Part shown: in pieces, positions 27,284 to 35,240 of the stretch
Numbering within the stretch: position 1 is the stretch's first letter
Layout: each line of letters starts with the position of its first letter
NCBI GenBank assembly: GCA_943787205.1
Contig: CALSLN010000019.1
Coordinates: 1-61,006, forward strand
From: an uncultured Rhodospirillaceae bacterium
Lineage (GTDB): Bacteria > Pseudomonadota > Alphaproteobacteria > Rhodospirillales > Rhodospirillaceae
DNA length: 61,006 nt
Direction of reading: 5' to 3'
Position numbers and translations under genes: made by a program
The notes under the pieces: model-generated
What the model was told of the DNA's origin: nothing
What the model saw: the letters and a program-made list of their open reading frames with translations, nothing else
Database searches by the model: none

Positions 27284-27621
27284 AGAAGGTCCAAAACGTT
27301 TTCTGGTGGGCGACCCATCACGGCCTTGTTTCCAGCAACAACAATCGGGCGTTCGATGATGGTGGGATGCTCTGCCATTGCTTTAATGATCGCAGTGCCC
27401 GTCATTGATGCGATATCCAACCCAGCTTCTTTGGCTTCTTTCTTTCGCACGATGTCCCCAGGAGGCACCCCAAGTTTGGATAAAATATCCTTCAAAGCCG
27501 ATTGGCTGGGTGAGTCCTTGAGATACTCGACAATTGTTGGTGTAATCCCTTTTTCCTCAATCAGCGCCAGAGTTTGGCGTGACTTAGAGCACCTTGGATT
27601 ATGATAAATGGTGATCGCCAT
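27280..27621 (-). CDS. arsC: Arsenate reductase, glutaredoxin-dependent (ArsC family)
   Basis: 113 residues, the usual length. The active-site Cys11 is in YHNPRCSKSRQTL. The arginines used for oxyanion binding are present in IVRKKE, IIERPIVV and MGRPPENVL, which favours true ArsC over the Spx/YffB relatives. It reduces arsenate to arsenite with glutathione and glutaredoxin. No arsB or arsR lies nearby; efflux would have to come from elsewhere. It sits 17 bases after an MBL-hydrolase gene and overlaps the next gene. Confidence 0.9.
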   Translation of the reverse strand: MAITIYHNPRCSKSRQTLALIEEKGITPTIVEYLKDSPSQSALKDILSKLGVPPGDIVRKKEAKEAGLDIASMTGTAIIKAMAEHPTIIERPIVVAGNKAVMGRPPENVLDLL

Positions 27622-27638
27622 AGTATGTCCCTAAATCT

Positions 27639-28553
27639 TTACTTACTTGTGAATTCTTTATGGAGGCGCGTCGCAAAGACACGGCCTTGGTCTGCACGCA
27701 CGGCAAAGTCACCATCGTAGTCAGCTGTGGGGTTGGTCCCGAGGAATTGTTCAAGACTCATTCCCTCAGCGACAGCATTCTCTGTAATGACTTTCATCCC
27801 TTTAAGCATAGCCAAAGTCTTCATTGCGCCGGCGCGATCCGAGATCGCTCCGTGTCCGGGGATGATGACAGTGTCCCCGTCGGTGATAACACTGAGCCGT
27901 TCCAGTGCCGCAATCACGCCATCCAACGTACCGCCCGTGGACGAGTCAATGAAAGGGTAGGCGCTTGTCACATAGACGTCACCGGTATGGATCACGTTGG
28001 CTTCTTCAAAATGAATAAACGCATCTGAATCTGTATGCGCATTGGGGACGTGAATCATCCGAATGGTAAGATCGTTAAAGCGGAGCGTTGCCGTATCGTT
28101 GTATGTGATTACGGGAAGTGCTTCTTCCGGTGACGCTGGCTGGCGAAAATTAAAGGCTTCGACGAATTGGTCAGAGGCCATGCGAACATAGGTGTTCTCG
28201 TGGGCGACGATTGTTTTGCCTGCCCGTCCGTAGTTTTCATTGCCGCCAGTGTGGTCCCAATGCCAATGGGTATTAACCACATAACGCAGTGGCTGATCGG
28301 TTAGTCCCGAAATTGCCGCGTCTATTTTGGCGGTCATGTCAGCGTATTGATCGTCGACAATCAGAACGCCATCATCGCCAGTCGAGACAGCGATGTTTCC
28401 GCCAGCCCCCATGAACATGTAAATTCCGTTGCTGACTTCGTTGGAGCGAATCTGTACCGAGTCACGAGTGAGTTGGGCCAGGGCCGGTTGAACACCAACG
28501 GTGGCAAGTATTACGGAGAGTGCTGTGAGCTTTAAACGGTTCATACTGTCCAT
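27639..28553 (-). CDS. Periplasmic metallo-beta-lactamase-fold hydrolase
   Basis: 304 residues with a signal peptide (LSVILATVGVQPALA) and an MBL fold. The metal motif is THWHWDHTGG (HxHxDH), with later ligand regions VPNAHTDSDA, THTGDVYV-like IHTGDVYV, and IPGHG. This is the subclass of exported MBL hydrolases seen in many marine bacteria; the substrate is unknown and lactamase activity should not be assumed. It precedes arsC by 17 bases. ATG 28553 or 28544 would give the same mature protein. Confidence 0.9.
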   Translation of the reverse strand: MDSMNRLKLTALSVILATVGVQPALAQLTRDSVQIRSNEVSNGIYMFMGAGGNIAVSTGDDGVLIVDDQYADMTAKIDAAISGLTDQPLRYVVNTHWHWDHTGGNENYGRAGKTIVAHENTYVRMASDQFVEAFNFRQPASPEEALPVITYNDTATLRFNDLTIRMIHVPNAHTDSDAFIHFEEANVIHTGDVYVTSAYPFIDSSTGGTLDGVIAALERLSVITDGDTVIIPGHGAISDRAGAMKTLAMLKGMKVITENAVAEGMSLEQFLGTNPTADYDGDFAVRADQGRVFATRLHKEFTSK

Positions 28554-28613
28554 CCATATTTGCTGCCTCGGATTGAAGCAATCATATCATGCATAGGCCG
28601 GTGGAGTAGGGGG

Positions 28614-29252
28614 CTAGGCAAAGTCCTCAAACTTATCTTCTTCTGGGTTGAGCCACTGCACAAAGCCATTGCTGATGTCGAAGTAAAACCCATGAAGCGC
28701 AAGGCTACCGTTTGCAATCCGTTCAGTCACCCAGGGAAACGTTTTTAGGTTTTGAAGCGAGAGCCGCACGACCGCTTGTTCGGTTCGCACAGACCGGTTT
28801 GTGCTTGTATCGGTGTCTTGCTGGGCGAGTTGCACTGCCGGTTCAGCAATGGACATCCAAGGACCAATGAACTCACCAATCGGGGCTTCTCCATCCGCCA
28901 TGCTCATCAGGGCGTTGATGCCGCCACACTGGGCGTGCCCCATCACGATGATGTCGGAGACTTCTAGCCCTTTAACCGCGAATTCGAGCGCTGCGCTGGT
29001 GCCATGGTAGCCCGGTTTCGGCTCATAGGGCGGAACCACGTTGGCCACGTTGCGGACAATAAAAAGGTCTCCAGGTTCTTGGTCAAACATCAAGGCCGGG
29101 TCGACGCGTGAGTCGCTACAAGCAATGACCAGCGCTTTTGGGTTCTGCCCTCGGTCAGCTAGTTTTTTGAACAGGGGTTGATAGTCAGGTAGCCGTTCCT
29201 TGCGATAGCGGGCATGGCCGCTACGCAAATCATCGATAATGGTCTTAACCAA
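28614..29252 (-). CDS. Beta-class carbonic anhydrase
   Basis: 212 residues, cytoplasmic, interconverting CO2 and bicarbonate. The Zn ligands are Cys45 and Asp47 in ACSDSRVDP and His106 and Cys109 in GHAQCGG, with the Asp-Arg dyad intact. A strong GAGGGGA site precedes a TTG start at 29252. It is divergent from the SbtA/SbtB pair; together they would handle bicarbonate uptake and equilibration. Whether expression is shared cannot be seen. Confidence 0.95.
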   Translation of the reverse strand: MVKTIIDDLRSGHARYRKERLPDYQPLFKKLADRGQNPKALVIACSDSRVDPALMFDQEPGDLFIVRNVANVVPPYEPKPGYHGTSAALEFAVKGLEVSDIIVMGHAQCGGINALMSMADGEAPIGEFIGPWMSIAEPAVQLAQQDTDTSTNRSVRTEQAVVRLSLQNLKTFPWVTERIANGSLALHGFYFDISNGFVQWLNPEEDKFEDFA

Positions 29253-29443
29253 AGAGACTCCCCTCAGAGTTTTTGTTGCCCTTATTAAACGAATTACCCG
29301 TCCTTAGCGTCTGAGTCTACCGCTCATGAAGGGAAGTTTATGTATGGCTATGGAGACGAGTCCAGCGGACCGCCTTGATATGCGGTCCTAAGTTCCTATG
29401 GTATCGCCGAGAGGCTTACTCTGTAGGAGTTGAGGGTATAGAG

Positions 29444-29812
29444 ATGACTGGGTTTTTGGACATTGTTCAGTTTTTGTTGGATATGGGATTGGTTGCGGCG
29501 GAACGCTTGCGCGGCGTGAAAATTCTGTCAGCCCGCCTCATTATGTTTGGGTTTTATATGCCGCTCATCGGAGCCGCACTGGGCATTTTGGCAGGTTGGT
29601 CGATTGGTCTTAGTGCAGGTGGGGCCGTTCTGTTAGGCACGTTGGCTGCCAGTGGGTCCTATATTGCCGTGCCCGCTGCCATGCGCTTGGCCTTGCCGAA
29701 AGCGAATCCGGCTCTTTCTCTAACCTTATCGCTGGCGATTACGTTTCCCTTCAACGTCATCGTCGGCATTCCGCTCTACCTTCTGGTAGTGCGTCAGCTT
29801 TACGGAGTGTGA
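29444..29812 (+). CDS. SbtA-type bicarbonate transporter, C-terminal half only
   Basis: 122 residues matching the C-terminal part of SbtA (sodium-dependent bicarbonate permease, formerly DUF897): FLLDMGLVAAERL, then SYIAVPAAMRLALPKANPAL and ITFPFNVIVGIPLY. About four membrane helices are present; full SbtA is over 300 residues with ten. ATG 29444 is preceded by GAGGG; an in-frame TTG at 29375 only adds non-family residues, and I find no upstream SbtA coding in the 190-base gap to the carbonic anhydrase. It is followed 4 bases later by SbtB. Either a decayed gene or a half-size permease that works as an oligomer. Confidence 0.85.
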   Translation: MTGFLDIVQFLLDMGLVAAERLRGVKILSARLIMFGFYMPLIGAALGILAGWSIGLSAGGAVLLGTLAASGSYIAVPAAMRLALPKANPALSLTLSLAITFPFNVIVGIPLYLLVVRQLYGV

Positions 29813-29816
29813 TCAG

Positions 29817-30125
29817 GTGCATGTGCATCCCAAAAAGAAAATAGAAGTTGTCGTTGAAACACCCATGGTTCGTCGTGTCCTCGAAATTATGAAAGAGCAC
29901 GGCGGCACCGGTGCAACTGTTCTTCCGATCTTGCGTGGCCAATGCACTTCTGGTGACTGGAGTGATAAGGATCTTGGGTCTGTAATGGATATGCAGATGG
30001 TGATGGTGATCACGGGGCCGCGCCGAGCGGTGGTGATCAGTGAAGCCGTGTATGAAGCGCTAAGCGACTATCGCTGTATGATTTTGATTAGTGACGTCGA
30101 AGTGATCAGGAACGAGAATTTTTAA
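29817..30125 (+). CDS. SbtB-like PII signalling protein
   Basis: 102 residues of the PII-like fold. SbtB binds adenine nucleotides and controls SbtA. Visible are the nucleotide-loop region HGGTGATVLPILRGQ and the hydrophobic strand MQMVMVITG. It lacks the C-terminal Cys-pair loop of cyanobacterial SbtB, so redox control is unlikely. Start is GTG 29817 or GTG 29823, 4 bases after the sbtA fragment. The 3' end overlaps the convergent MFS gene by 20 bases. Confidence 0.85.
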   Translation: MHVHPKKKIEVVVETPMVRRVLEIMKEHGGTGATVLPILRGQCTSGDWSDKDLGSVMDMQMVMVITGPRRAVVISEAVYEALSDYRCMILISDVEVIRNENF

Positions 30126-31332
30126 CTTGGCGGACCTGCCAAACGAGCCGTCCCGCGTTCAACATAACAACCACGACAAGCCCTAATGTAACGATAAACG
30201 GCAGAACGGGGCTTACATCGAGGAAGAAACTACCAGCGATTAAAGGGCCAATGACCCGTCCAACCATCGCAGTCCCATTTGAGAGTCCAAGCATGTAGCC
30301 AACTTTGTCTTCTGGGCTAACCTTGGTAAGGACGCCGAACAGGACTGTGTTCCATACGCCAATACCAATAATAGCGATCCATAAACCGGCAACAGAAACC
30401 CATGCATTGGAGCCGTAGAGAAAGATCGATAGCCCTACCACGTTCGTAACGGCTCCAACGAAGTACGCCCCAACGTCGCCTAGGTGCTTTGAAAGTGGCC
30501 CGACCAGACCGATGGTTGCCACCATGTAAGCAAGCCCCATAGAGGCCATGCCATAGCTAACGTCACTGGGCCCCCAGTCGTGTAATCCTTGGGCCCAGAA
30601 CGCGAATGAAAACTGGTCTGAGCCGCCGACATAGCCGCCAATAAAAAACTGTATAATCATAAGTGCTAGTACGACCCGGCCAACGGGAATTCTTGGCGTT
30701 TCATCTGCTGTGTTGGATGTGATTCCCCGTTCTTCTTGCGATTGCCGTAATGCCGTGCGTCGTTTCTCACCAGGGCGCGTTTCTTTTAGGAAAACCAAAG
30801 CAATAAGTGTTGCTAAGAAGCTTAGGCCAGCAGCCAGAAAGGAGGGGGTCGCGTGTGTGAACGTATCCAGGTCGCTACCCATGAGAAGGCCGCCGAACAC
30901 TGGGCCAATAAAAAAGGCGAGGGCCGTTGCACCGGAGCCATATCCCAAATACTTGGCGCGATTTTCGTGGGACGTTGAATCCGCAATCATGGCAAAGCAG
31001 ATGGAGACGTTGCCACCTGTAATACCCTGCAAAGCACGGGCGACGAACATGGAGTCGATGCTGTCCGCCATGCCGAAAATGATAAACGTCAAGGAACTGG
31101 TCGCGAGGGAAGCCATCAAGATGGGCTTGCGGCCGAATTTATCGGAGAGCTTGCCCCATATGGGTGAGACAACAATCATCAGCGCCGGCATAAGGGTAAA
31201 GAGCAGCGAAATTTGGAATGACGTTGCATCGTACTTCTGCCCGATGAAGGGCAGCATCGGTAGAATGATGCTGGCCGGCATGACAGAGGCGAAAATGGTG
31301 AGGAAAAGAACGGGCACGGGGCAGCAGACCAA
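30106..31332 (-). CDS. MFS drug/metabolite exporter, TetA-like
   Basis: 408 residues with twelve expected membrane helices. Motif A is GKLSDKFGRKPI between helices 2 and 3, and the opening LPMLPFIGQKY region fits the DHA1/TetA antiporter group. A cytoplasmic loop around ETRPGEKRRTALRQSQEERG divides the halves. It exports an unknown compound. The start at 31332 is a TTG with weak site; a later start is possible. It converges on SbtB and is divergent from hisC. Confidence 0.88.
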   Translation of the reverse strand: MVCCPVPVLFLTIFASVMPASIILPMLPFIGQKYDATSFQISLLFTLMPALMIVVSPIWGKLSDKFGRKPILMASLATSSLTFIIFGMADSIDSMFVARALQGITGGNVSICFAMIADSTSHENRAKYLGYGSGATALAFFIGPVFGGLLMGSDLDTFTHATPSFLAAGLSFLATLIALVFLKETRPGEKRRTALRQSQEERGITSNTADETPRIPVGRVVLALMIIQFFIGGYVGGSDQFSFAFWAQGLHDWGPSDVSYGMASMGLAYMVATIGLVGPLSKHLGDVGAYFVGAVTNVVGLSIFLYGSNAWVSVAGLWIAIIGIGVWNTVLFGVLTKVSPEDKVGYMLGLSNGTAMVGRVIGPLIAGSFFLDVSPVLPFIVTLGLVVVVMLNAGRLVWQVRQVKNSRS

Positions 31333-31469
31333 AAGTGACTAAGAAACGGTGCTTCACTTGAGCCTATCAGACAATTGAGTCAACGCGTTTGTCTGATTGC
31401 TTGATCCCTGGGGGCATCCATGGTTAGCGTGAGGGTCGCTCGTGTAGCCTCGAATAATCGGAGTTCGTC

Positions 31470-32561
31470 ATGCCGTTAGTTGCCCGTCCTGGCCTGGACC
31501 GCATTCAACCTTATCAACCGGGACAACGCCCAATCGGCGGCGGTGGCCCTGGGGTTAAGTTGTCTGCCAATGAATCGGCCCTCGGGGCAAGCCCAAAGGC
31601 AATGGCGGCATATGCCGAAGCCGCTGGGATTATGGAGCGGTACCCCGATGCCAACGCAGTCGGCATTCGAAGTGCAATCGCTGACAGATACGGTATTGAG
31701 GCGGAAAAGATTCTCATGGGGATCGGCTCTGACGAGCTACTGAGCGCCCTGGTTCGCGCATACGCGGGGGCTGGTGATGAGGTGCTGTACCCAACAGCGA
31801 CATTCCCCATGTACCGGATCTATGCTCTGTCCACCGGCGCAGACATCGTTCAGGCACCTGATATCGGATACAGCGCGGATGTTGATGCGCTTCTTGCCGC
31901 AGTGACCGACCGAACAAAAGTTGTGATCGTCGCCAATCCAAACAACCCGACAGGCACCTATTTATCTTCTGATGAACTAGCACGACTGCGCGCTGGGCTG
32001 CGCGATGATATTTTACTTATTATCGATGCGGCATACGCGGAGTATGTCGCCAAGCCAGACTACGACGCTGGAATTGCGCTTGTAGAGGCCACCGACAATA
32101 CGGTCATGACGCGCACGTTTTCTAAAGTGCATGGCATGGCATCTTTGCGCATTGGGTGGTGTTATGCCCATTCCGATGTTGTATCCGTTGTTGGTCGCAT
32201 TCGGTCTCCGTTCAATGTTTCAAGCGCCGCGCAGGCAGCTGGGATTGCAGCACTGGAGGATAAGGCTCACGAAGAGGCGGTGATTGCCCACACGACAAAA
32301 TGGCATCGTATCGCGACGCAGCGTTTATCTGGTTTGGGACTTGAAATCACGGGAACCGAAGGCAACTTCGTTTGTGTCGAATTCCCCGATGAAGATGGCA
32401 AGCGTGCGACTGATGCGTATGAGTTCCTTCGTCAACGCAACATTATCGTACGGGCGATGGCCGGTTTTGGTCTGCCTAAACATGTTCGCATCACCATTGG
32501 TCTCGATGACGAAATGGAAACCTGCCTCGATGCGATTGATGAGTTTGTTAAGGCGTGGTGA
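31470..32561 (+). CDS. hisC: Histidinol-phosphate aminotransferase
   Basis: 363 residues, class I/II PLP aminotransferase. The PLP Lys219 is in TRTFSKVHGM, and ANPNNPTG (155-162) and a downstream RIGW complete the pocket. The N-terminal KLSANESALG is typical of HisC. It converts imidazole-acetol phosphate to histidinol phosphate in histidine synthesis; some paralogues also act on aromatic amino acids. It stands alone, away from other his genes. A GGAG site precedes ATG 31470. Confidence 0.9.
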   Translation: MPLVARPGLDRIQPYQPGQRPIGGGGPGVKLSANESALGASPKAMAAYAEAAGIMERYPDANAVGIRSAIADRYGIEAEKILMGIGSDELLSALVRAYAGAGDEVLYPTATFPMYRIYALSTGADIVQAPDIGYSADVDALLAAVTDRTKVVIVANPNNPTGTYLSSDELARLRAGLRDDILLIIDAAYAEYVAKPDYDAGIALVEATDNTVMTRTFSKVHGMASLRIGWCYAHSDVVSVVGRIRSPFNVSSAAQAAGIAALEDKAHEEAVIAHTTKWHRIATQRLSGLGLEITGTEGNFVCVEFPDEDGKRATDAYEFLRQRNIIVRAMAGFGLPKHVRITIGLDDEMETCLDAIDEFVKAW

Positions 32562-32566
32562 AGACA

Positions 32567-32606
32567 AAAAAATCCCCGGCGGCCTTGGGACGAGGCGATG
32601 CCGGGG
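32567..32606 (-). terminator. Rho-independent terminator for the 140-residue gene
   Basis: CCCCGGC at 32574-32580 pairs with GCCGGGG at 32600-32606. On the minus strand the stem is followed by ATTTTTTTG. It ends the transcript from 33138 and lies just after the hisC stop. A second near-palindrome, CACTC-GAGTG, is at 32651-32668. Confidence 0.75.
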
Positions 32607-32715
32607 TGGGACGAGTCTTAGACGGGTTGGTAAGGGACCGTTTGGGGCTGCACTCTCTTAGAGGAGTGTCAGCTAAGACCGGATGGTAAGGGCCGGTCGG
32701 GATATCTTGGGGTCG

Positions 32716-33138
32716 TTATGATTCTTTCATCACGCCTTTCACATCGACGAGGTGAGACGTGATGGCTTCGTTAAGTTCGTTGTAGGCAGCTTCTAGTTCC
32801 TGAATTCGAAGGCGAAGGCTGCGCATTTCTTCCATTTCTTTGTCTGTCATCGGCGTCTTGTTTGATGACACCATGAGAGTCATGGCCAAGTAGCGGGCTT
32901 TGAGTTCCGCAATCATTTTGGCTAAGGCAATCATTTCATGCGGATCGATAACATCGACGTGGCGCTTCAGCGCGCGTTTCATTTCGTCTTCAACGATGTG
33001 TGTGACATGGCGCGCGAACTGACTCGCTGTCAGCTCTGCTTGTCCCGATTTGCCAGGAGCAAGGTCAAGCGACGGTGTAGCCTTTGATGCCTGTTCGTCC
33101 TTGTTACTACGGACGGCAATAAAATCGATTACGGACAT
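32716..33138 (-). CDS. Hypothetical coiled-coil protein
   Basis: 140 residues, soluble, with a predicted C-terminal coiled coil (MEEMRSLRLRIQELEAAYNELNEAI). A GAGG site precedes ATG 33138 and a strong terminator follows. I do not recognise it. It may be a small adaptor or regulator; there is no catalytic motif. Confidence 0.7.
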   Translation of the reverse strand: MSVIDFIAVRSNKDEQASKATPSLDLAPGKSGQAELTASQFARHVTHIVEDEMKRALKRHVDVIDPHEMIALAKMIAELKARYLAMTLMVSSNKTPMTDKEMEEMRSLRLRIQELEAAYNELNEAITSHLVDVKGVMKES

Positions 33139-33372
33139 AACGTATTCCTCAAGTCACTTTCTCGTTTCACATTTGCGTGGCCATTCGGGCCTGCCCCATA
33201 GGAATGCAAGGTCCGTGCCAGGTTAGTAAACGAGATATTAATCTATAAAAAACAATGACTTATGTGTTATTCCGGAGGTGTCTGACGGTAAAGCCTCGAT
33301 GGCTCCGGAAGTTCTCGCCGAGACTGACCGGCAAGCCCTGCCGGGTGGCCCTTAGGGGGCACGCATGTAACT

Positions 33373-34305
33373 GTGACTCAGTATTCTAAGGTTGATGATG
33401 CTCAGGAGTTCGCCGTGCCCGGTAAAGGTCCCTTTTCTGCCGACTACCCATTTGAATCTAAATACACCGAGATTGATGGTGTGAAGATGCACTATCTCGA
33501 TGAAGGCGAAGGCCAACCCTTTATTCTCCTCCATGGGAATTCAACGTGGTCTTACATGTGGCGAAATATCATTCCCCATTTAACCAAGGTGGGACGATGC
33601 ATCGCGCCTGATCTCGTGGGTTTTGGAAAATCCGAGAAGATCGATAGCGATTACCGCTATTTCGATCACTACAACTATCTAGAAAAATTCCTCGACAGTT
33701 TGGAGCTGGACTCCTTTGTCATGGTTCTGCACGACTGGGGCGGGGGCCTTGGCTTCAACTACGCCATGTCTCATCAAGACAAGCTCAAGGGCCTCGCATT
33801 TTTCGAAACCTTCGTGCGAACGTTCGATAGTTGGGATGATTGGCCGCAAGACTTGAAAGAAGGGTTCCAAGCCTTTCGTGACCCAGATGTTGGGTATGAC
33901 CTCATCGTCAATAAGAACGTCTTTATGGAAGAGATTCTTCCTTACGGTGTGCATCGTGGCCTGACCGATGAAGAGATGAAGATGTATCTGGAGCCATTTA
34001 AAGACCCGGCGTCCCGCAAACCGCTCTGGGTTTGGCCAAAAGAGTTGCCGATTGAGAATGACCCAGAAGACGTCTCGGCTGTGATTAAGAACTATTTGGC
34101 CGAAATGCGGAAATCGCAAGTTCCGAAGCTTTTATTCCACGTTCAGCCTGGAGCCATTGTACCGCCGGAAACTGTTGAGAAATGCAAAGCGGAATTTCCG
34201 AATTTGGAGGATGTTTTTCTCGGTGCGAGCGGTCACTACGTCGCCGACGACTTTCCCCATGAGATAGGCGAGAAAGTCGTGTCGTGGAGTAAGGCGTTTA
34301 TTTAG
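33373..34305 (+). CDS. Haloalkane dehalogenase, HLD-II type
   Basis: 310 residues, alpha/beta-hydrolase fold. All five residues of the HLD-II catalytic pentad are in place: nucleophile Asp121 and halide-binding Trp122 in LHDWGGG, Asn56 in LLHGNSTWS, acid Glu145 in FFETF, and base His288 in SGHYVADDFP. The enzyme would hydrolyse carbon-halogen bonds in small haloalkanes to alcohols. Start is GTG 33373 with a weak site. The gene is alone on its strand and its stop overlaps the convergent CpcT-like gene by four bases. Family call is firm; substrate is not. Confidence 0.93.
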   Translation: MTQYSKVDDAQEFAVPGKGPFSADYPFESKYTEIDGVKMHYLDEGEGQPFILLHGNSTWSYMWRNIIPHLTKVGRCIAPDLVGFGKSEKIDSDYRYFDHYNYLEKFLDSLELDSFVMVLHDWGGGLGFNYAMSHQDKLKGLAFFETFVRTFDSWDDWPQDLKEGFQAFRDPDVGYDLIVNKNVFMEEILPYGVHRGLTDEEMKMYLEPFKDPASRKPLWVWPKELPIENDPEDVSAVIKNYLAEMRKSQVPKLLFHVQPGAIVPPETVEKCKAEFPNLEDVFLGASGHYVADDFPHEIGEKVVSWSKAFI

Positions 34306-35238
34306 CGCCGATGCCCACGCTCGCAGTTCACGACGAATTCAGGGTGATCTATGCCAATGAAGCGGCCGTTCAACGCGGCGTGCGCGTTGACGGTGGGGCG
34401 TGCGCTGCCGTTTTGATAGCCTTGTAACGCGAGCGCATTTTTGAATGACCCCGATGTCCAAATGATTTGACGGAGTTGAATACCAAGCGCGTCGCCATCC
34501 AACCAAACGAAGTCACCTTGGTTATGAACTTCGACGTCGCTAAAGGTGTGAAAGTCTCCGTTGGAATCTTCGTATCGCCCCGTAGCAAGAATAGAATTTG
34601 GCCTTTCGGAATTTCTCGAATTCATCCAGACCTCGAATACGGTTGCCTTCCATGTCGTAGACCAAGTCACTTCGCCAGAGGTCATTGCGCGTTAGAATAC
34701 CTGTCGCTTCAACAGTGACGTCTTCACCACCCTCAGTGGTCACGCAAGCACCTGGATCCGTTGCCCCTTTGAACTGTCCCGCTTCACGCGTCCAATACAA
34801 GACGCACTGTGAGTTGAACCTGTAATCGCCTGGCTGTATGTCAGCCGCGGCTTGCGCATTGTCTGTCAGGTAGGCCCAGTTGCCGTCGGTCTTGAACCAC
34901 AGTTCGTGGGCGATTGCTTGCCGCTCCATATCTACATGGAAGTGATGGACCGACACGTAATTCACATCGCCCTGCAAACCCTCTTTGCCATAGTTCTCAA
35001 TGACGAACAGTACGCCTGGAAGTCCGTCAACTTTGACAGTCTCGTACTTCATGTGGATGCGGCCGTGCCGCATGTCGTCTGGCAGGCGTTGCATGCCTTC
35101 ATTGAACGTTTGTATCTCATTGTCCCAATTTCCTGAGAACCAATGAACGAATGTGTCGAACTCACGCTCGATTGCCGTTTGTGCGGACGCAGATCCGCTA
35201 AAAAGCGTAATGAGTATCGCTATAAGAAGGTGTCTCAT
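34302..35238 (-). pseudogene. CpcT/CpeT-like exported protein with one frameshift
   Basis: Two overlapping frames encode one protein: a signal peptide (LLIAILITLFSGSASA) and a CpcT-like start with HWFSGNWDNEIQTF, then a body ending in FYSCYG. Removing one base from the GGGG run at 34578-34581 joins it to RYEDSNGDFHTFSDVEV in the second frame and gives a protein of about 310 residues. CpcT/CpeT proteins attach bilins in cyanobacteria; proteobacterial homologues are of unknown role. The frameshift lies in a homopolymer and could be a sequence error. Confidence 0.75.
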
Positions 35239-35240
35239 GC

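Noticed and set aside
29375..29443. TTG start extending the SbtA-like gene upstream
   Set aside because: The added residues have no SbtA similarity and the ribosome site fits ATG 29444.
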